64,000 nt of DNA, from contig PDRW01000031.1 of assembly GCA_002746935.1 (NCBI GenBank), positions 1-64,000 on the forward strand, written 5' to 3'. The notes below the pieces were generated by a model that ran no database searches, had not been told where the DNA came from, and saw only the letters and a program-made list of their open reading frames with translations. Position numbers and translations under genes: made by a program. Position 1 is the first letter of the stretch. Each line of letters starts with the position of its first letter. Positions 36,906-45,853 of this stretch are shown here, one piece after another. Origin of the DNA: Rhodobacterales bacterium. Lineage in GTDB: Bacteria; Pseudomonadota; Alphaproteobacteria; Rhodobacterales; Rhodobacteraceae.

Positions 36906-38275
36906 GCGCTCACCTCCGAGAGCCTCACGCGGGCACCCTGGTCTTCGAGCCAGTAGCGCAGCAGCATGTTGGCGGCGGCGGCGAGGCGGTAGGCCCGGGA
37001 GCCGCGATGATCGCTCAGCGGGGCGAAATCCTGCGAGGCGCGGGCCTTGGCGAGTTCCACCGTCTCGCGGGTCCAGGCCTTGCCGGTGAGCGCCGTTTCC
37101 ATCGCGCGGGCCCGCTTCGGGGTGGCGGCCATGCCGCCGTAGACGATGCGGGCCGTGGTGACGCGGCCGGCGTTGACCTCGATGTTGAACGCGCCGAGCA
37201 CTGTGGAAATGTCCTGATCCATGCGTTTCGACAATTTGTAGACCCTGAGCCGGTCCGCCTCGCCCGGCTCGCGCGGGACGGTGATCGCCTCGATGAACTC
37301 GCCGGGGTGCAGATCCTGCCGGCCGTAGTCGAGGAAGAAATCCTCGAGCGGCAGTTCGCGGGTCGCATCGCCGCGGCGCAACAGCAGCACCGCGCCAAGG
37401 GCGATCAGCGGCGGCGGGGTGTCGCCGATGGGCGAGCCGTTGGCGATATTGCCGCCGACGGTGGCCGCGGCGCGCACCTGCGGGCTGCCGAAACGCGCCA
37501 GCATGTCGGCAAAGTCCGGATGCAGCGGCGCCATCGCCAGCCGCAGATCCTCGATCGTCGCCGCCGCGCCGATGCGCAGCATGTAGCGCGCGGTTTCGAT
37601 CCGCCGCATCTCCTCGATCCGGTCGATGAACACCATCCGGCCGAGATCCTCCATCCGCGTGTTGACCCGCGGCGCGATGTCGGTGCCGCCGGCGACGATC
37701 CGGGCGTTGGGGAAGCGGGTGAGATAGGCCGCGAGCGCCTCGGCCGTGTCGGGCAGTTCGGGCTCGCAGTCCGGCGCCGGTGCGGCCCCGAGCCCGGCGA
37801 GCCAGTCCGGCACCGGGGCTTCGGCGGCCGCTTTCGCCGCCTTCAGGGCCGGCGTATAGCCGGTGCAGCGGCAGAGGTTGCCGGTGAGCTGGCGGACATG
37901 GTCGGTCTCGCCCGCGATCTGCCCGGCGGCGAGGCTTATGGCGATGCCGGGGGCGCAGAAGCCGCACAGGCTGGCGTGATGGTCGATCAGCGCCTGTTGC
38001 ACCGGATGCAGTTGCCCCCCCGGCCCCGCGAGCCCTTCGACGGTGGTGAGCGTGCGGCCGTTGAGCTGCGGCAGGAACATCAGACAGGCACTGAGCGCGC
38101 GGCTGCCCTCGGCATCGCTCACCAGAACCGAACAGGCGCCGCAATCGCCCTCGTTGCAGCCCTCCCTGGTGCCGGTCAGCCCGCGCACCTCGCGCAGCCA
38201 GTCGAGCACGCTCGTCTGCGGGTCGACATCCCTGAGCTCGACCGCCTCGCCATTGAGAATGAAGGCAATATCCAT
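36902..38275 (-). CDS. xdhA: xanthine dehydrogenase iron-sulfur/FAD subunit XdhA
   Basis: A 457-aa small subunit. The N-terminal plant-type 2Fe-2S domain has Cys40, Cys45 and Cys48 in GCNEGDCGACSVLV. The second 2Fe-2S domain has CGFCAPG and LCRCTGY. The rest is the FAD domain (GGTDIAPRVNTRMEDL, AATVGGNIANGSPIGDTPP) and CO-dehydrogenase flavoprotein C-terminal domain. It passes electrons from XdhB to NAD+. Start ATG 38275 (MDIAFILNGE); the ribosome site is weak. The genes run xdhA-xdhB-(xdhC pseudogene) with overlapping codons between A and B. Confidence 0.95.
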   Translation of the reverse strand: MDIAFILNGEAVELRDVDPQTSVLDWLREVRGLTGTREGCNEGDCGACSVLVSDAEGSRALSACLMFLPQLNGRTLTTVEGLAGPGGQLHPVQQALIDHHASLCGFCAPGIAISLAAGQIAGETDHVRQLTGNLCRCTGYTPALKAAKAAAEAPVPDWLAGLGAAPAPDCEPELPDTAEALAAYLTRFPNARIVAGGTDIAPRVNTRMEDLGRMVFIDRIEEMRRIETARYMLRIGAAATIEDLRLAMAPLHPDFADMLARFGSPQVRAAATVGGNIANGSPIGDTPPPLIALGAVLLLRRGDATRELPLEDFFLDYGRQDLHPGEFIEAITVPREPGEADRLRVYKLSKRMDQDISTVLGAFNIEVNAGRVTTARIVYGGMAATPKRARAMETALTGKAWTRETVELAKARASQDFAPLSDHRGSRAYRLAAAANMLLRYWLEDQGARVRLSEVSA

Positions 38276-38454
38276 CTGCCGGTTCGCTGCCCCGTCCGCC
38301 GCCCCGCTACCGGCCCGGTCTCCCCCGGTGCGGCTTGGGGGGCGGGCGTCACCAAGGGGCAAGAAACCGCAAACGGAAGGTCAAGGCAAGCGCCGGGATG
38401 GCGCCCTGGTGAAGGCGCCGGGGCGCGCGTTGCGATCGGGGGCGCCGGAATGCC

Positions 38455-38874
38455 TCAGCCGAGCGCAAAGGCCGCCGTCGCGGCGGCGACATCGCGGCTT
38501 GACGGTTCGGCTGTCAGCACCGCGCGGGTGAAGATCAGCGCCTTGTCCGCCTGCTCCACCGTTGCCGCGCATCCGATCCGCTCACCCTGCGCAGGCCGGA
38601 AGAACTGCATGTCCAGGCTGACCCTGTTCATCGGGCGGAAGGCGCGGAGATGGCGGGCGCAGGCAAGTATCATTGCCGTTTCGGCAAGTGTTGTCAGCGC
38701 CGGGCCGGCGACGTGCCCGCCGGGCTGGGTGATTGCGCTGCGCACCGGGATCGACAGCGCCACCCCGGTGCAGCCCGCCCTGACAACCTCCGGTTCGAGG
38801 GCAAGCACCCAGTCGGCGAAATTCCCGGTCAGCCAGGCATTGGCGGTGTCGGTGTCCATGCGGAAATCATGCAC
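38455..38874 (-). CDS. PaaI-like thioesterase (hotdog fold)
   Basis: A 139-aa hotdog-fold protein. The region VALSIPVRSAITQPGGHVAGPALTTLAETAM resembles the PaaI/YdiI active-site helix in which a glycine-rich turn precedes an acidic residue. The second half (RVSLDMQFFRPAQGERIGCAATVEQADKALIF) is the usual long beta-strand. It probably hydrolyses an acyl-CoA of unknown type. ATG 38859 is an alternative start. It stands alone, with xdhA 180 bp away in the same direction and the BMP gene divergent. Confidence 0.78.
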   Translation of the reverse strand: MHDFRMDTDTANAWLTGNFADWVLALEPEVVRAGCTGVALSIPVRSAITQPGGHVAGPALTTLAETAMILACARHLRAFRPMNRVSLDMQFFRPAQGERIGCAATVEQADKALIFTRAVLTAEPSSRDVAAATAAFALG

Positions 38875-38973
38875 GCCTTAGCCCGCATCCCGCAAGTCCG
38901 GACCCGCGGCGGAGGTGGGGAGTCCTTGAATTGTTGTACTTTTTTGAACGTTGAATCAAATCCTGTGGTTTTG

Positions 38974-38987
38974 TTGATTTCAATCAA
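38974..38987. promoter_or_regulatory. FNR/FnrL box
   Basis: TTGAT-TTCA-ATCAA matches the FNR/FnrL consensus TTGAT-N4-ATCAA exactly, and the symmetry extends to TTGTTGATT/AATCAACAA (38971-38990). It lies in the 247-bp spacer between the thioesterase and the BMP gene, 135 bp before the BMP start codon. The surrounding sequence is AT-rich and promoter-like. It probably places the rightward nucleoside transporter, or the thioesterase, under oxygen control. Confidence 0.65.
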
Positions 38988-39121
38988 CAATATCGCAACG
39001 GCCCGTGATAAGGTCCGGCATGGCCGCATCGCGGGATTCGCCGCCCGGCAGGGTTTTGCCCTGAAATGCGCGTCTTTCTGGAGCTGCGCTCAGACCGGCG
39101 CGGCGTAGCATGGAGGTTAAC

Positions 39122-40138
39122 ATGACGTTTCTCAGCAAGATCGGCCTTGTCGCCGCGATGGTCGCGGGCTCGGTCACGGCCGCTTCGGCCTTTACCGCCT
39201 GCCAGGTGACCGACATCGGCGGCATCGACGACGCCGGGTTCAACCAGACCGCCTGGAAGGGCGTGCAGGACTCCATGGCCACCCATGGCATCGACGGCCG
39301 GTTTCTCGAAAGCCAGGCCGAAACCGACTATGAAGCCAACCTCAACTCGCTGCTGGGCGGCTCCTGCGACGTGATCATCACCGTCGGCTTCCTGATGGGC
39401 GACGCCACCGCCGCCGCAGCCAGGGCCAACCCCGACCAGAAGCTTTCGATCGTCGACTTCGCCTATGATCCGGCGATCCCGAACGTGCTCGGCCAGGTCT
39501 ATGCCACCGACCAGGCGGCGTTCCTTGCCGGTTACCTCTCCGCCGGCATGTCCAAGACCGGTGTGCTCGGCACTTTCGGCGGCATCAACATTCCGCCGGT
39601 GACCATCTTCATGGACGGCTTCGTTGCCGGCGCGAATTACTACAACGCCCAGAAGGGCACCGATGTGACCGTGCTCGGCTGGAACCCCGAAACCAGGGAG
39701 GGTCTGTTCACCGGCAACTTCGACTCGCTCGACGATGGCCGCGCCTTTGCCCAGAACCTCTATGACGAAGGCGCCGACATCGTGATGCCGGTTGCCGGTC
39801 CCGTGGGCCTCGGCTCCGCCGCGCTGGCTGACGAACTCGGCACCGACCAGCTGAAGATCGTCGGTGTCGATGCCGACCAGGCCCTGACCGACAGCGAAAA
39901 GGCCCATGTCTACCTGACCTCGGTGCTGAAGCGGATGGATTCGACCGTGCAGGCCGCCATCGAGGCCGCGATGAACGATACATTCGAAGGTGGTGTGATC
40001 GTTGGTGATCTGGCCAACGATGGCGTGTCTCTGGCGCCCTACCATTCCTTCGAGGATGCGGTGCCCGCCGAGCTCAAGGCCGAGCTCGAGGCAATCAAGG
40101 CCGGTATCATCGACGGTTCGATCAAGGTCGGCAAATAA
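39122..40138 (+). CDS. BMP-family ABC transporter substrate-binding protein (PnrA-like)
   Basis: A 338-aa periplasmic nucleoside-binding protein with signal peptide MTFLSKIGLVAAMVAGSVTAASA. The mature start CQVTDIGGIDDAGFNQTAWKGV carries the typical DxGGIDDxGFNQ purine nucleoside motif. The later TVGFLMGDATAAAARANPDQKL, VLGTFGGINIPPVTIFMDGF and VGVDADQALTD also match PnrA/BmpA. TGGAGG precedes ATG 39122. A cysteine follows the cleavage region (TACQV), but there is no clear lipobox. It is the first gene of a four-gene rightward operon and differs clearly from the BMP protein at 27785. Confidence 0.92.
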   Translation: MTFLSKIGLVAAMVAGSVTAASAFTACQVTDIGGIDDAGFNQTAWKGVQDSMATHGIDGRFLESQAETDYEANLNSLLGGSCDVIITVGFLMGDATAAAARANPDQKLSIVDFAYDPAIPNVLGQVYATDQAAFLAGYLSAGMSKTGVLGTFGGINIPPVTIFMDGFVAGANYYNAQKGTDVTVLGWNPETREGLFTGNFDSLDDGRAFAQNLYDEGADIVMPVAGPVGLGSAALADELGTDQLKIVGVDADQALTDSEKAHVYLTSVLKRMDSTVQAAIEAAMNDTFEGGVIVGDLANDGVSLAPYHSFEDAVPAELKAELEAIKAGIIDGSIKVGK

Positions 40139-40147
40139 CCCGATCCG

Positions 40148-40176
40148 CCGCCGCCGGAACCACCGGCGGCGGTTTT
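40148..40176 (+). terminator. attenuator between BMP and ATPase genes
   Basis: CCGCCGCCGG (40148-40157), loop AACCA, CCGGCGGCGG (40163-40172), then TTTT. A classic intrinsic terminator shape directly after the binding-protein gene, likely giving more receptor than membrane components. Confidence 0.8.
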
Positions 40177-40231
40177 CCTATCTGACGGTGCGCGGGCACC
40201 CCTGCCTGTGCGCCCTATCCGGGGACAGGCA

Positions 40232-41761
40232 ATGGACGTCGAACTGCGCGGGATCACCAAGCGCTTCGGCCCGGTGGTGGCCAACAACAATGTCAATCTG
40301 ACGATCCGCGGCGGCGAGGTGCTGGGGCTTCTCGGCGAGAACGGCGCGGGCAAATCCACGATGATGAACATCCTCTCGGGGCTCTATTCCCCCGACGAGG
40401 GCGAAATCCTGATCGACGGCAAGCCGGTGCGCTTCGAGGGCCCGGGCGACGGCATCGCCGCCGGGATCGGCATGGTGCACCAGCATTTCATGCTGGTTCC
40501 GGTGTTTACCGTGGCCGAAAACGTGGTGCTCGGGGTCGAGCCCACCGGACGGCTGGGCTATCTCGACCTGAAGAAGGCGCGCGCCCAGGTCAACGAGATC
40601 AACGAGAAATACGGATTGCGCGTGCCCGCGGACGAATTGATCGAGCATCTCCCCGTGGGCATCCAGCAGCGGGTGGAGATCCTCAAGGTGCTGTTCCGCG
40701 AGGCCGATGTGCTGATCCTCGACGAACCCACCGCGGTGCTCACCCCGCAGGAGGTGGAAGACTTCTTCGGTATCGTCAATTCGCTGAAGGAGGCGGGCAA
40801 GGCGATCGTCTTCATCACCCACAAGTTGCACGAGATCCTCGCCATCAGCGACCGCATCAGCGTGCTGCGCCACGGCGCGATCACCGGCGAAGGCGATCCG
40901 CAGCATCTCGACGAGGCGAAACTCGCCGAGATGATGGTGGGCCGCGCGGTGAGCTTTACCGTCGACAAGACCACGGCCGAACCGGGCGAGGAAATGCTGA
41001 GGCTCGAACATGTCACCATGCTCGACGACAACGACGACAAGGTTCTGGACGACGTGTCCTTCACCGTGCGTTCGGGCGAGATCGTCGGTATTGCGGGCGT
41101 TCAGGGCAACGGCCAGACCGAGCTTGTCGAGGTGATCACCGGGCTCATGCGCCAGCAGGGCGGGCATATCATCTTCGCGGGCGAGGACATTTCCCACGCC
41201 AGCGTGCGCGACCGGCACCGCCGCGGCATGGCGCATATCCCGGAGGACCGGCACCGTTCGGGCATGGTCGACGGCTTCTCCATCGCCGAGAACATGGTGC
41301 TGAATTCCTATTACGACGAGGAATATGCCGCGCCCTTCGGCTCGATCAACTGGCCCCATGTGCATGAGACCGCCGCGGCCTTCTGCGTCGATTTCGACGT
41401 GCGCACGCCGAGCGTCTTCCTTGCCGGCGGGGCGCTCTCGGGCGGCAATCAGCAGAAGATGGTGGTGGCGCGCGAGCTTGAACGCGAAACCCGTCTGGTG
41501 ATCGCCAGCCAGCCGACCCGCGGGGTCGATGTGGGCTCGATCGAATATATCCACAAGCGGCTGGTGGAAAGCCGCGACGAGGGCGACGGGGTGCTGATCG
41601 TGTCTTCAGAGCTTGACGAGATCATGGGGCTTTCCGACCGCATCCTGGTGATGTTCGACGGCCGGATCGTGGCCGAATTCGACAATACCGGCGGCCGTGC
41701 CGACCGTAACCAGATCGGCCTTGCCATGGCCGGCGCGACCGCCGGGGAGGACGCGGCATGA
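40232..41761 (+). CDS. nucleoside ABC transporter ATP-binding protein (double cassette)
   Basis: A 509-aa two-cassette ATPase. Cassette 1: MDVELRGITKRFGPVVANNNV, Walker A GENGAGKST, LPVGIQQRVEILKVLF in place of the signature, Walker B VLILDEPTAVLTPQE. Cassette 2: VQGNGQTELVEVI, signature LSGGNQQKMVVARE, and a degenerate Walker B LVIASQPTRGVDVGS. The start is ATG 40232; an ATG 24 nt upstream is in frame but lies in the terminator-proximal leader. The stop overlaps the next start (ATGA). Confidence 0.94.
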   Translation: MDVELRGITKRFGPVVANNNVNLTIRGGEVLGLLGENGAGKSTMMNILSGLYSPDEGEILIDGKPVRFEGPGDGIAAGIGMVHQHFMLVPVFTVAENVVLGVEPTGRLGYLDLKKARAQVNEINEKYGLRVPADELIEHLPVGIQQRVEILKVLFREADVLILDEPTAVLTPQEVEDFFGIVNSLKEAGKAIVFITHKLHEILAISDRISVLRHGAITGEGDPQHLDEAKLAEMMVGRAVSFTVDKTTAEPGEEMLRLEHVTMLDDNDDKVLDDVSFTVRSGEIVGIAGVQGNGQTELVEVITGLMRQQGGHIIFAGEDISHASVRDRHRRGMAHIPEDRHRSGMVDGFSIAENMVLNSYYDEEYAAPFGSINWPHVHETAAAFCVDFDVRTPSVFLAGGALSGGNQQKMVVARELERETRLVIASQPTRGVDVGSIEYIHKRLVESRDEGDGVLIVSSELDEIMGLSDRILVMFDGRIVAEFDNTGGRADRNQIGLAMAGATAGEDAA

Positions 41762-42897
41762 CCACAACCATTGGCAAACGCACACTCGACGACGCCGGAC
41801 GCAAGCTTCTCGAACGCGTCTCCGGCGGACGCGAAGAGTTCGAAGATCTGGTGATCGTGCCGATCTTTGCGGTGGTCGCGGCGCTGGTACTGGGCGCGGT
41901 GGTGATGCTGGCAACCGGCGTCGACATCGCCACAATCGGGCGGAGCTTCGTGGCGCTGGGCAAGGGCTCCTTCGGCTCGCTCAACGCGATCTCGGAGACG
42001 CTCACCTCGGCGATCCCGCTGGTGCTGGCGGGGCTCGGCCTCGGGCTCGGCTTCCGGGCGGGGCTGTTCAACATCGGCGCCGAAGGCCAGCTGCTCATGG
42101 GCGGCATGGCGGCGGCGGTGTTCTCCTTCAGCTTCCCGGGCCTGCCGTTTCCGCTGCTGATGCTGCTGTCGCTGATGGCCGGCGCGGTGGTCGGCGCGCT
42201 CTATGCCGCGATCGCCGGCATCCTCAAGGCCACCACCGGGGCGCATGAGGTGATCTCGACGATCATGCTCAACCTCACCAGCTTCCAGATTCTCGGGTTC
42301 CTTCTGCGCCAGCCCTATATCCAGAAGGCGGGCCGCTCGGACCCGGTGTCGAAATCGGTGCCGGATGCCGGGCGTCTGCCCCAGCTTCTCGACTGGATCG
42401 ACCCGAATTTGCGGTTGCACGCCGGTCTCATCCTGATGCTGCTGGCGGTGGCCTTCGTCTGGTGGCTGCTGTTCCGCTCGAAGATCGGCTTTGCCTTCCG
42501 CGCCTCCGGCGCCAACCCCGACGCCGCCCGCTATGCCGGCATGCGTTCGGGGCTGATCGTCGTGCTGGCGATGGCCACCGCAGGCGCGCTGGCGGGTCTT
42601 GCGGGCGCCGTGCAGGTGCAGGGGGTGCTCGGGCGGGCCTCGCCCGGGTTCTCCGCCGGCATCGGCTTCGACGCCATCGCGCTGGCGCTGCTGGGCCGCT
42701 CGCATCCGGTGGGCATCCTGTTTGCCGGGATCCTGTTCGGCGGGCTCGAGGCCGGCGGCCGGCAGATGCAGGTGGACGCAGGCGTATCCATCGACCTGAT
42801 CGGCATCATCCAGGCGCTGATCATCGTCTTCATCGCCGCACCTCTGCTGGTGCGCGCCATTTTCCCGTGGGGCTTCTCGCGCAAGGGGGGCAAATGA
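41758..42897 (+). CDS. nucleoside ABC transporter permease (first subunit)
   Basis: A 379-aa BPD_transp_2 permease. After a hydrophilic N terminus (TLDDAGRKLLERVSGGREEFEDL, about 30 residues) it has multiple helices, the family signature FRAGLFNIGAEGQLLMGGMAAAV, the coupling loop FRASGANPDAARYAGMRSGL and VLGRASPGFSAGIGFDAIALALLGRSHPVGI. Homologous to the permease at 30907 but clearly distinct in sequence. Coupled to the ATPase by ATGA and followed after one base by the second permease. Confidence 0.93.
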   Translation: MTTTIGKRTLDDAGRKLLERVSGGREEFEDLVIVPIFAVVAALVLGAVVMLATGVDIATIGRSFVALGKGSFGSLNAISETLTSAIPLVLAGLGLGLGFRAGLFNIGAEGQLLMGGMAAAVFSFSFPGLPFPLLMLLSLMAGAVVGALYAAIAGILKATTGAHEVISTIMLNLTSFQILGFLLRQPYIQKAGRSDPVSKSVPDAGRLPQLLDWIDPNLRLHAGLILMLLAVAFVWWLLFRSKIGFAFRASGANPDAARYAGMRSGLIVVLAMATAGALAGLAGAVQVQGVLGRASPGFSAGIGFDAIALALLGRSHPVGILFAGILFGGLEAGGRQMQVDAGVSIDLIGIIQALIIVFIAAPLLVRAIFPWGFSRKGGK

Positions 42898-42898
42898 C

Positions 42899-44161
42899 AT
42901 GACCGACGTGACGACAACCGCAACGGCGGAAAAGATCGAAAGCGCCGGCGCGCTCCGCGCCCGGATCTCGGGGGGTATCCTGCTCGGCCTCGCCGTGCTG
43001 GTGCTGTTCCTGCTCGACGTCGCCCCGGGCGAGGTGGCGACCTTCAAGCTCACCGGCCCGCGTGACGCGATCCAGATCCCCAATCTGGTGGTGCCGGGCG
43101 GCTTCACCACCATCGTGGCCGCGGTGCTCGCCTTCCTCGGCGCGCGGCTGTTCTTCCGCGGCGGCGGGCGCTGGGCGACGATGTTCATCGGCATCGGGCT
43201 CGGCATCGCGGTGCTCGCCTTCCTCGTCTGGGCCGACGCGGGCAAGAGCTTCAACCTCACCGGCATGCTCAGCGAAACCATGGTGCGCGCGGTGCCGATC
43301 GCGCTGGGCGGCCTCGCCGGCGTGCTCTCGGAGCGGGTGGCGGTGGTCAACATCGGCATCGAAGGCATGCTGCTTGCCGGTGCCTTCACCGGCGCGCTGC
43401 TCGGCTCGCTGCTGGGCAGCTGGATCGGGCTGGTGGCCGCGGTGGCGGTCGGCGGCATGTTCGGGCTCTTGCTGGCGGCGCTGGTGGTGACCTTCCGAAT
43501 GGACCAGATCATCGCCGGGGTGGTGATCAACCTGTTCGTGCTCGGGCTGACCAGCTATGTCACCAGCCAGGTCTTCGCCGAACACCGCTGGATGAACAAC
43601 GCCGAGGTGTTCCGCAAGATCAGGATCCCGTTCCTGTCCGACATCCCCGTGCTCGGGCCGATGCTGTTCAGCCAGAACATCTTCGTCTATGGCGCGCTGA
43701 TCCTTGTCGGCGTCGCGACCTATTATCTGTTCTACACCAAGGGCGGCTTGCGCGCCCGCGCCGTGGGCGAACACCCGCGTGCCGCCGATACGCTCGGCAT
43801 CGACGTCTACTGGACCCGCTATCTGCATGTGACGCTGGCGGGCATGGTCGCGGGCTTCGGCGGGGCCTATTTCACCCTCGGCTCGGTCGGGCGGTTCGAC
43901 GAGAACATGACCAACGGACGCGGCTTCATCGGCCTCGCGGCGATGATCTTCGGACGCTGGCACCCGGTGGGGGCGCTGGCGGCGGCGCTGATCTTCGGCT
44001 TCGCGGATTCGCTGCAACAGAAGCTCGCCCTGCTCAACACCCCGATCCCGTCGGAATTCCTCGCCATGGCGCCCTATATCGCCACCATCGTCGTGGTGGC
44101 CGGGCTGGTGGGCAAGGCGCGGCCGCCCGCGGCGGACGGGCAACCTTACGTGAAGGAGTAG
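42899..44161 (+). CDS. nucleoside ABC transporter permease (second subunit)
   Basis: A 420-aa BPD_transp_2 permease. The N-terminal third carries two or three extra membrane segments (ISGGILLGLAVLVLFLLDVAPG and following) before the conserved GGLAGVLSERVAVVNIGIEGMLLAGAFTGALLG. Later motifs are AVGEHPRAADTLGIDVYWTRYLHVTLAGMVAGFGGAYF and GRGFIGLAAMIFGRWHPVGALAAALIFGF. It completes the second BMP-type nucleoside importer. The stop is followed by a strong GC hairpin. Confidence 0.93.
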   Translation: MTDVTTTATAEKIESAGALRARISGGILLGLAVLVLFLLDVAPGEVATFKLTGPRDAIQIPNLVVPGGFTTIVAAVLAFLGARLFFRGGGRWATMFIGIGLGIAVLAFLVWADAGKSFNLTGMLSETMVRAVPIALGGLAGVLSERVAVVNIGIEGMLLAGAFTGALLGSLLGSWIGLVAAVAVGGMFGLLLAALVVTFRMDQIIAGVVINLFVLGLTSYVTSQVFAEHRWMNNAEVFRKIRIPFLSDIPVLGPMLFSQNIFVYGALILVGVATYYLFYTKGGLRARAVGEHPRAADTLGIDVYWTRYLHVTLAGMVAGFGGAYFTLGSVGRFDENMTNGRGFIGLAAMIFGRWHPVGALAAALIFGFADSLQQKLALLNTPIPSEFLAMAPYIATIVVVAGLVGKARPPAADGQPYVKE

Positions 44162-44172
44162 CTTCGCGGGGG

Positions 44173-44194
44173 CCGGGGGGCGCATGCCCCCCGG
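44173..44194. terminator. GC hairpin after the second nucleoside ABC operon
   Basis: CCGGGGGGC-GCAT-GCCCCCCGG, 9-bp perfect arms, 11 bp after the last stop codon. There is no T-tract, so it may be a stabiliser or a Rho-dependent pause site. Confidence 0.55.
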
Positions 44195-44252
44195 GCTCCG
44201 GTTGGTCCGGGGGCCTCTGGTTCCCGACTCCCGCCTTTTGTAGGATCGCCCC

Positions 44253-44903
44253 ATGATCCTTTCCCGCGGCCGCCGCTACATCTTCGTCCATGCCCCCAAG
44301 ACCGGCGGCACCTCGCTCGCGCTCGCCCTCGAAGCCCGCGCCATGGCCGATGACATCATGCTCGGCGACACGCCCAAGGCGAAGAAACGCCGCCGCCGTC
44401 TGAGCGGGGCCGAGGCCTCCGGGCGGCTGTGGAAACATTCCCGCCTCTCCGATCTCTACGGCCTTGTGACACAGCAGGAGATCGAGGATTTCTTCGTCTT
44501 CACCCTGGTGCGCAACCCATGGGCCCGGATGGTGAGCTATTACCACTGGCTCCAGACGCAGAGCTTCGCCCATCCGGCCGTGACCCTCGCCAAGAGCACA
44601 GATTTCCCCGGCTTTCTGCGGGCACCGCTGACCCGCGCGAGCTTCAAAGCCGCGCCCTATACGGCTTACGTCACCGACGCCGAGGGCGTGGAGCGGGCCG
44701 ATCTGTTCATCCGCCTCGAACACCTGGACGAAGATCTCGCCCCGCTCGAAACCCATCTCGGCTTCCGCCTCGCGCCCCTGCCGCATGTGAACCAGTCGAA
44801 TCGGACCCGCGACTGGCGCGGCTGCTACGGCGAATCGGAGGCTGAAATCGTGGCAGAACTCTGCCAATCGGACATAAATCGGTTCGGCTATGCCTTTGCC
44901 TGA
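44253..44903 (+). CDS. sulfotransferase family protein
   Basis: A 216-aa PAPS-dependent sulfotransferase-like protein (sulfotransferase family 2 type). The 5'-phosphosulfate loop is FVHAPKTGGTSLALALEA near the N terminus, and the 3'-phosphate-binding motif is FVFTLVRNPWARMVSYYHW in the middle. The central basic stretch KAKKRRRRLSG may be a loop. It may sulfate a surface polysaccharide or lipid; the acceptor is unknown. It is a single gene with no glycosyltransferase neighbours. Confidence 0.85.
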   Translation: MILSRGRRYIFVHAPKTGGTSLALALEARAMADDIMLGDTPKAKKRRRRLSGAEASGRLWKHSRLSDLYGLVTQQEIEDFFVFTLVRNPWARMVSYYHWLQTQSFAHPAVTLAKSTDFPGFLRAPLTRASFKAAPYTAYVTDAEGVERADLFIRLEHLDEDLAPLETHLGFRLAPLPHVNQSNRTRDWRGCYGESEAEIVAELCQSDINRFGYAFA

Positions 44904-45083
44904 CACATTTCGTCCGCGCCCTGGCCATAGCCACAATGCCGTCTAAAGACTGTTTCATGCTCGGGGACAATGCCGCAACATCGTCTTATTCCCGCCGAAT
45001 AATTTCCCCGCCACCAAATCATTCCTGAACCTGAGGCAACGAAGCGCCCTGGGCGCCTGCTCGGTTTCGGGATGGAAGAGAAA

Positions 45084-45761
45084 ATGTTTGGTCCGGTTTA
45101 CAAGCATATGCGCCAGCGTCCGTTGCGCGACAGTGCCGGAACCGGTTCTGACATGCCCTGCCGCGACGACCAGATGCGCGGCATCACCTCCGGAACCCGG
45201 ATTGCAACCGCAGACGGCTGGCGTACGGTCGATGCGCTCACCATCGGCGACCGCATTCCGACCCTTGACAGCGGGCCGCAGAACCTCGTTGCCATCACCC
45301 GGGCAACCCGGTTTGTGCGCAAGAACACCCCCCCTGATTTCGCAAGCCCGGTTCACGTGCCCGCCGGGGTTATCGGCAACAGCGAACCAATGGTGCTGCT
45401 GCCCGAACAGATGGTGATGATCGAGAGCGACGAGGCCTTGGCCAGAACCGGCGATCCCTTCGCGCTGGTTCCGGCCAAGGCCCTTGTCGGCTACCGCGAG
45501 GCCGAGCGTTTCCGGGCGCTCCGGTCCTTCGAAGTGTTCACACTGCACTTCCGGAATGACGAGATGATCTATGTAGATGGCGGCGCGCTGGTGCTGGCGC
45601 AGGCCGCAGTCCCCGGCGAAATCGTCCCTCCCGACGCGTTCGCTCGTCCAACCCCCTATGCGGTCTTCCGCGGTCGTCAAGCGGGCGAACTCGTGGCCGC
45701 TCTTGCAGAGGAAAGTGAATTTGAAACCGGTCAGGCCGCGACTTACGCGGCGGCGGCCTGA
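45084..45761 (+). CDS. Hint (Hedgehog/intein-type) domain protein lacking the N-terminal Cys
   Basis: A 225-aa protein dominated by a Hint_2 domain. GITSGTRIATADGWRTVDALTIGDRIPTLDSG is the first Hint block, and VFTLHFRNDEMIYVDGGALVLAQ is the C-terminal block. The normal nucleophilic Cys/Ser start of the domain is absent (Gly-Ile-Thr-Ser), so self-cleavage by the usual mechanism is doubtful. Such short Hint proteins are common in Rhodobacterales and are often associated with secreted repeat proteins, but none is adjacent here. I prefer ATG 45084 (GGAAGAG upstream) to ATG 45072. A hairpin terminator follows about 90 bp downstream. Confidence 0.8.
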   Translation: MFGPVYKHMRQRPLRDSAGTGSDMPCRDDQMRGITSGTRIATADGWRTVDALTIGDRIPTLDSGPQNLVAITRATRFVRKNTPPDFASPVHVPAGVIGNSEPMVLLPEQMVMIESDEALARTGDPFALVPAKALVGYREAERFRALRSFEVFTLHFRNDEMIYVDGGALVLAQAAVPGEIVPPDAFARPTPYAVFRGRQAGELVAALAEESEFETGQAATYAAAA

Positions 45762-45853
45762 CCAGACCGGAGCGCGCGGCCTCCCCCTCCGTGCCGGCGC
45801 CCCATACAGCTATCGCGCTCGTTTCCGCCCCCCCAAGTCACAGCGCGATTTAG

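Noticed and set aside
34590-36956. Long plus-strand open frame opposite xdhB
   Set aside because: Shadow frame of xdhB; no domain signature or suitable start.
45084-45761. Intein
   Set aside because: There is no host-protein extein on either side, no splicing Cys at the start and no homing endonuclease domain.
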